NCBI GenBank assembly: GCA_964557975.1
Contig: CAZLCG010000028.1
Coordinates: 1 to 23,839, forward strand
Reading direction: 5' to 3'
Source: Fimenecus sp964557975
GTDB taxonomy: Bacteria; Bacillota; Clostridia; Oscillospirales; Acutalibacteraceae
DNA: 23,839 bases
Below, in pieces: positions 23,409-23,839 of the stretch. Position 1 is the stretch's first letter, and each line of letters begins with the position of its first letter. The notes under the pieces are model-generated. The model worked only from the letters and a program-made list of their open reading frames with translations, ran no database searches and had not been told where the DNA came from. Both the position numbers and the translations under genes were made by a program.

Positions 23409-23839
23409 GTGACCGAAAATACATATAATAAAATTTCCTCACCGTTTCGTAAAAATGAGAAATACGCCCGCGCGTTAAACCTCGTTAACCTTATTCTCAC
23501 CGTCACGGTCTATACAGCGTATCCGTCCCTGCTTCTTTTCGTTATGATCACGCATAGAGAAAAGCTTTTAAGGTGTATACTCGTACCGGCGGTTATGTTT
23601 GTTTCGGTCAGCATTTTGCGCAAAGCAATAAACCGACCGAGACCGTACGAAAAGCTCGGAATTTCACCGACTATAAAAAAGAATAAAAAAGGCGAATCCA
23701 TGCCGAGCCGCCATGTTTTTTCGGTATTTATGATTGCAACAGCATTTTTATATGTTCTGCCTGTCCTGTCAATACCTCTTTTTATTATCGGTATTTTGCT
23801 CTCGGCGGCGCGTATTATCGGCGGAGTTCATTACCCGTC
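23409..23839 (+). CDS. PAP2-family membrane phosphatase (partial, cut by right edge)
   Basis: The frame from the GTG at 23409 is open to the end of the window (143 full codons). GGAGG at 23395-23399 lies 9 nt before this GTG; the ATG at 23407 is followed at once by a stop. The translation has hydrophobic segments and the three PAP2 phosphatase motifs: KAINRPRP, MPSRH, and RIIGGVHYP at the very end, where the second catalytic histidine sits. The usual PSGH reads PSRH here. PAP2 enzymes dephosphorylate lipid phosphates such as undecaprenyl pyrophosphate or phosphatidate; beside a wall enzyme, undecaprenyl pyrophosphate recycling is plausible, but the substrate is not established. Confidence 0.83.
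   Translation, partial: MTENTYNKISSPFRKNEKYARALNLVNLILTVTVYTAYPSLLLFVMITHREKLLRCILVPAVMFVSVSILRKAINRPRPYEKLGISPTIKKNKKGESMPSRHVFSVFMIATAFLYVLPVLSIPLFIIGILLSAARIIGGVHYP

Overview
The window looks like chromosome from a spore-forming, anaerobic Clostridia species of the gut or rumen Oscillospiraceae/Ruminococcus type. This is inferred from moderate GC with AT-rich spacers, strong GGAGG ribosome sites with some GTG/TTG starts, Bacillus-like tRNA sequences, a SpoVT homologue, ferredoxin-dependent metabolism (IorAB, a split glutamate synthase with many Fe-S motifs), and decayed intergenic repeats. No transposase, phage gene or CRISPR array was seen.

Layout. (1) 1-1570, plus strand: a perfect-consensus promoter, tRNA-Met(CAT) and tRNA-Glu(TTC) with a terminator, then the azlCD branched-chain amino acid exporter pair and a terminator. 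(2) 1617-3532, plus: a GPH-family sugar:cation symporter and a small MmcQ/YjbR protein, followed by a decayed repeat (3533-3762). (3) 3805-9023, minus: a tightly coupled five-gene operon encoding a split, archaeal-type glutamate synthase: class II amidotransferase, FMN/Fe-S synthase core, four-cluster ferredoxin, FAD pyridine-nucleotide oxidoreductase and GXGXG domain protein. It has its own promoter and terminator. (4) 9218-13572, minus: an FGGY carbohydrate kinase and a large uncharacterised GH38/GH57-like protein. (5) 13652-21261, plus: the most interesting block. A strong promoter overlaid by three copies of a CTTTAAAG palindrome drives an AMP-forming acyl-CoA ligase, an SSS-family symporter, IorA, IorB and PaaK, followed by a tandem-ACT protein. 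(6) 21426-22043: spoVT with a terminator, then a second copy of the decayed repeat. (7) 22266-23839: a divergent pair, an L,D-transpeptidase (minus) and a PAP2 phosphatase cut by the right edge (plus).

How the genes work together. Block 5 reads as an uptake and CoA-activation system for aryl acids (phenylacetate, hydroxyphenylacetate, indoleacetate). The symporter would import the acid, a ligase would make the aryl-acetyl-CoA, and the ferredoxin-dependent IorAB would interconvert aryl-acetyl-CoA and arylpyruvate. Run reductively this would salvage aromatic acids into aromatic amino acids; run oxidatively it would be amino acid fermentation. The ACT protein may sense the amino acid. The glutamate synthase operon could supply the glutamate for transamination, but that link is only inferred. 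The direction of flux cannot be read from sequence.

Gene identities rest on motifs and family memory; no database search was possible. Start codons were moved from the longest open frame wherever ribosome sites, promoters or ATGA overlaps showed a better start.
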